Part shown: positions 5,959-7,288 of the stretch, piece after piece
Numbering within the stretch: position 1 is the first letter of the stretch
Layout: the number at the start of each line of letters is the position of its first letter
Assembly (NCBI GenBank): GCA_017442465.1
Contig: JAFRZQ010000264.1
Location: 1 to 7,288, forward strand
Length of the DNA: 7,288 bases
Reading direction: 5' to 3'
From: Anaerotignum sp.
Lineage (GTDB): Bacteria; Bacillota; Clostridia; Lachnospirales; Anaerotignaceae
Made by a program: the position numbers and the translations under genes
The notes under the pieces: generated by a model
Told to the model about the DNA's origin: nothing
Seen by the model: the letters and a program-made list of their open reading frames with translations, nothing else
Database searches by the model: none

Positions 5959-6367
5959 ATTTCAGACCCCAGAACGCCGCTCTGATGTCATCTTCTCTTT
6001 TTTTCTGGCTGCTTTTTGTGATACCTGTGCCTTTTTTCTTTTCTTCCTTTTCATGGAACAGATAAGGTGCTTCTTCCTTAATTTCATCCATATCCAGGCC
6101 CTTCAGCCCCTTTTTCTCGTCATAAGTCACATCTTCCATGTCGATTAGCCCCAGAATGGCCTTTACATGTTTGCCGCCGGCTTCCAGAATGGCTTTTTCC
6201 ACTGCCGCCTGTTTTTTCTCATTTCCTAACGCTTCTTCCAGGTCGCTCACCTTCTTTTCCAGCTCTGCAACATAGCTTTCTTCGCCGTTCAGCCCCTTCA
6301 TGATGTTTTTCTGCACTGCAGGATCTTCCACACCCCAGTTACGCAGCATTTTTTCATTTACTTTCAT
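5957..6367 (-). CDS. Capsid scaffolding protein, phage GP20 family
   Basis: This 136-residue protein should direct procapsid assembly as an internal scaffold that binds the capsid protein and is later removed. Residues 32-60 are charged and heptad-like (LEKKVSDLEEAL), a probable coiled coil. Residues 55-104 carry the hallmark of the GP20 minor structural/scaffold family: 'AVEKAILEAGGKHVKAILGL' followed by the 'LKGLD...PYLF' block. A linker rich in Lys and Glu leads to a C-terminal amphipathic end, 'REDDIRAAFWGLK', where family members often end in GLK; this is the likely capsid-binding tail (inference). It is shorter than many relatives (about 160-200 residues), with a reduced coiled coil. 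The ATG at 6367 overlaps the portal stop by four bases, and an AAGGGGG Shine-Dalgarno inside the portal gene lies eight bases upstream. The capsid gene starts 16 bases after its stop. Confidence 0.93.
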   Translation of the reverse strand: MKVNEKMLRNWGVEDPAVQKNIMKGLNGEESYVAELEKKVSDLEEALGNEKKQAAVEKAILEAGGKHVKAILGLIDMEDVTYDEKKGLKGLDMDEIKEEAPYLFHEKEEKKKGTGITKSSQKKREDDIRAAFWGLK

Positions 6368-7288
6368 TTTCGTTTCCCCCTTCTTTCTCTCTCCAGCTGT
6401 TCCATCTCACTGTTCACATCCTCCACAAAAGGATGTTTCCCCAGCAGCGTTTTTTCGCTGACCATGCCTTTACTTTCCTTAATGATCTGCATAGTCTCCA
6501 GATCGTCAGTAATACCGTTGGTATTCAATGTCACCAGAATATCCTTCCAGTTCCAGTCCGTACCATTTTCCCTGTTCCAGTCCTCCACCGCAAAATGGAA
6601 AAACTCTTTGATTGCCCTTTTGATCTCAGGTACGATGCCGTTGATCTTCAGATAAAACATGGCATACTGGAATTTCAGTGCTACCCCACTGGCTGCTCTG
6701 CCCCAGTCGTCGCTGTCCGTATCCACGCCCATACCAAAATGGAAAATATCCTTTCGGAGCATCTGCATCCAGTTCAGTCTACCTTCCACAGGCAGTTCCA
6801 CCTGCTTCGCCTCCACACTGCCACTGCTGTCGCTGATCTGCACCGCTTTGTTCACCTGCAGTTTTCTCGCTACAGCACTGGCTGTTTCGCCGCCATAGCC
6901 CTGGATCACCCAGTACAGGTCCACCATATCCAGCAGGTTGTTCGTCCCTTCACTGCTCACATAGTCATAGGCATCGATCAGCCCTTTTACCAGCTGCAGG
7001 TCGGTCATTTCCTTGTCGTTGTTCCGCAGAGGGATAAAGGGCACTCTGCCCCAGCCATGTTCGATGGTTTTCCCCTCTTCCCCGTCCAGCAGTTCTGTCA
7101 CGGCCCAGTGGCCACTTTCTCTCTCATGCAGAAATTCTCCGTTACTGTCCTCTGTGTAATAGGTCACGCTTTCATCCGTCCACCATTCCACACGGCGTTT
7201 TGTTTTCTCTCTGCCACCGTCCAGCACCTTGATGTCATAATATCGAATGACCTCTCTGATATTCTGCTGATACACCTCGTCGTATACC
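6364..7288 (-). CDS. Phage portal protein, SPP1 Gp6-like (N-terminus outside window)
   Basis: The portal is the dodecameric ring at one capsid vertex through which DNA is packaged and ejected and to which the neck attaches. About 307 residues are visible. The frame stays open to the right edge (V-Y-D-E precede the first GTG codon at 7275), so the true start lies outside; SPP1-type portals are about 450-500 residues, so roughly the C-terminal 60 percent is here. Supporting features are the 'WTDESVTYYTED' region followed by 'HGWGRVPFIPLRNN', the helical stretch 'LVKGLIDAYDYVSSEGTN', and 'WGRAASGVALKFQYAMFYLK', which resembles the conserved G-x-x-SG-x-ALK segment of this family. The C-terminus is highly basic (RERRGKRK). 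The stop overlaps the scaffold start by four bases (ATGA), implying translational coupling. The family call is made by eye; a portal function is very likely from motif and position directly before scaffold and capsid genes. Confidence 0.9.
   Translation of the reverse strand, partial: VYDEVYQQNIREVIRYYDIKVLDGGREKTKRRVEWWTDESVTYYTEDSNGEFLHERESGHWAVTELLDGEEGKTIEHGWGRVPFIPLRNNDKEMTDLQLVKGLIDAYDYVSSEGTNNLLDMVDLYWVIQGYGGETASAVARKLQVNKAVQISDSSGSVEAKQVELPVEGRLNWMQMLRKDIFHFGMGVDTDSDDWGRAASGVALKFQYAMFYLKINGIVPEIKRAIKEFFHFAVEDWNRENGTDWNWKDILVTLNTNGITDDLETMQIIKESKGMVSEKTLLGKHPFVEDVNSEMEQLERERRGKRK
6375..6385 (-). promoter_or_regulatory. Ribosome binding element AAGAAGGGGGA before scaffold
   Basis: On the minus strand this reads AAGAAGGGGGA, with the G run ending eight bases before the scaffold ATG, inside the last codons of the portal gene. 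It pairs with the anti-Shine-Dalgarno as AAGGAGG with one G:U pair. The same 11 bases precede the capsid and sheath genes. Confidence 0.8.

Noticed and set aside
5092..5985. A 297-codon plus-strand open frame opposite the capsid gene
   Set aside because: It is Cys/His-rich, lies opposite a well supported capsid gene and has no recognisable domain, so it is a shadow of the sense codons.
1..7288. R-type bacteriocin (headless tail particle) interpretation of the whole locus
   Set aside because: The sheath, tube, LysM and hub genes would fit, but intact portal, scaffold, capsid and connector genes in the same operon show a head is encoded, so a phage-like particle is the simpler reading.

Overview
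The window is part of the late structural operon of a contractile-tailed prophage, or of a domesticated particle derived from one. Every gene I can support lies on the minus strand, so transcription runs from position 7288 towards position 1. The layout (SPP1-type portal, GP20-type scaffold, HK97-fold capsid, then a PBSX/Xkd-type contractile tail), the strong AGGAGG-like ribosome binding sites and the codon use (many CTG, CAG, AAG, GAA and AGG/CGG codons, mid-range GC) suggest a Bacillota host, most likely Clostridia such as Lachnospiraceae. The host is inferred from style; no host gene is present.

In transcription order, the head module is: the C-terminal part of the portal (entering at the right edge, ending 6364), scaffold (6367-5957), major capsid protein (5940-5035), a gp6-like connector (5017-4691) and a probable head-closure or adaptor protein (4678-4316). 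The tail module follows: probable tail terminator (4319-3885), a 53-residue conserved-looking small protein (3898-3737), sheath (3735-2443), tube (2430-1975), XkdN-like assembly chaperone (1949-1587), LysM protein like XkdP (1605-946), and an XkdQ-like baseplate hub protein that leaves the window at position 1, nearly complete. Genes overlap or are separated by at most 25 bases. I see no internal promoter, terminator, RNA gene, insertion sequence or CRISPR array, and no gene-free stretch of 300 bases.

Together the genes would build a procapsid (portal, scaffold, capsid), the neck (connector, closure, terminator) and a contractile tail (tube in sheath, with LysM protein and hub at the tube/baseplate end).

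The main anomaly is what is missing. In PBSX-like operons a very long tape measure gene sits between the XkdN-like chaperone and the XkdP-like LysM gene. Here those two genes overlap by 19 bases and there is no tape measure. The chaperone also loses its family-like sequence just at that junction. This is either a deletion that broke the tail module or an unusual layout with the tape measure moved or replaced. A second pattern is an identical 11-base ribosome-binding element in front of three genes whose products are needed in many copies: scaffold, capsid and sheath.
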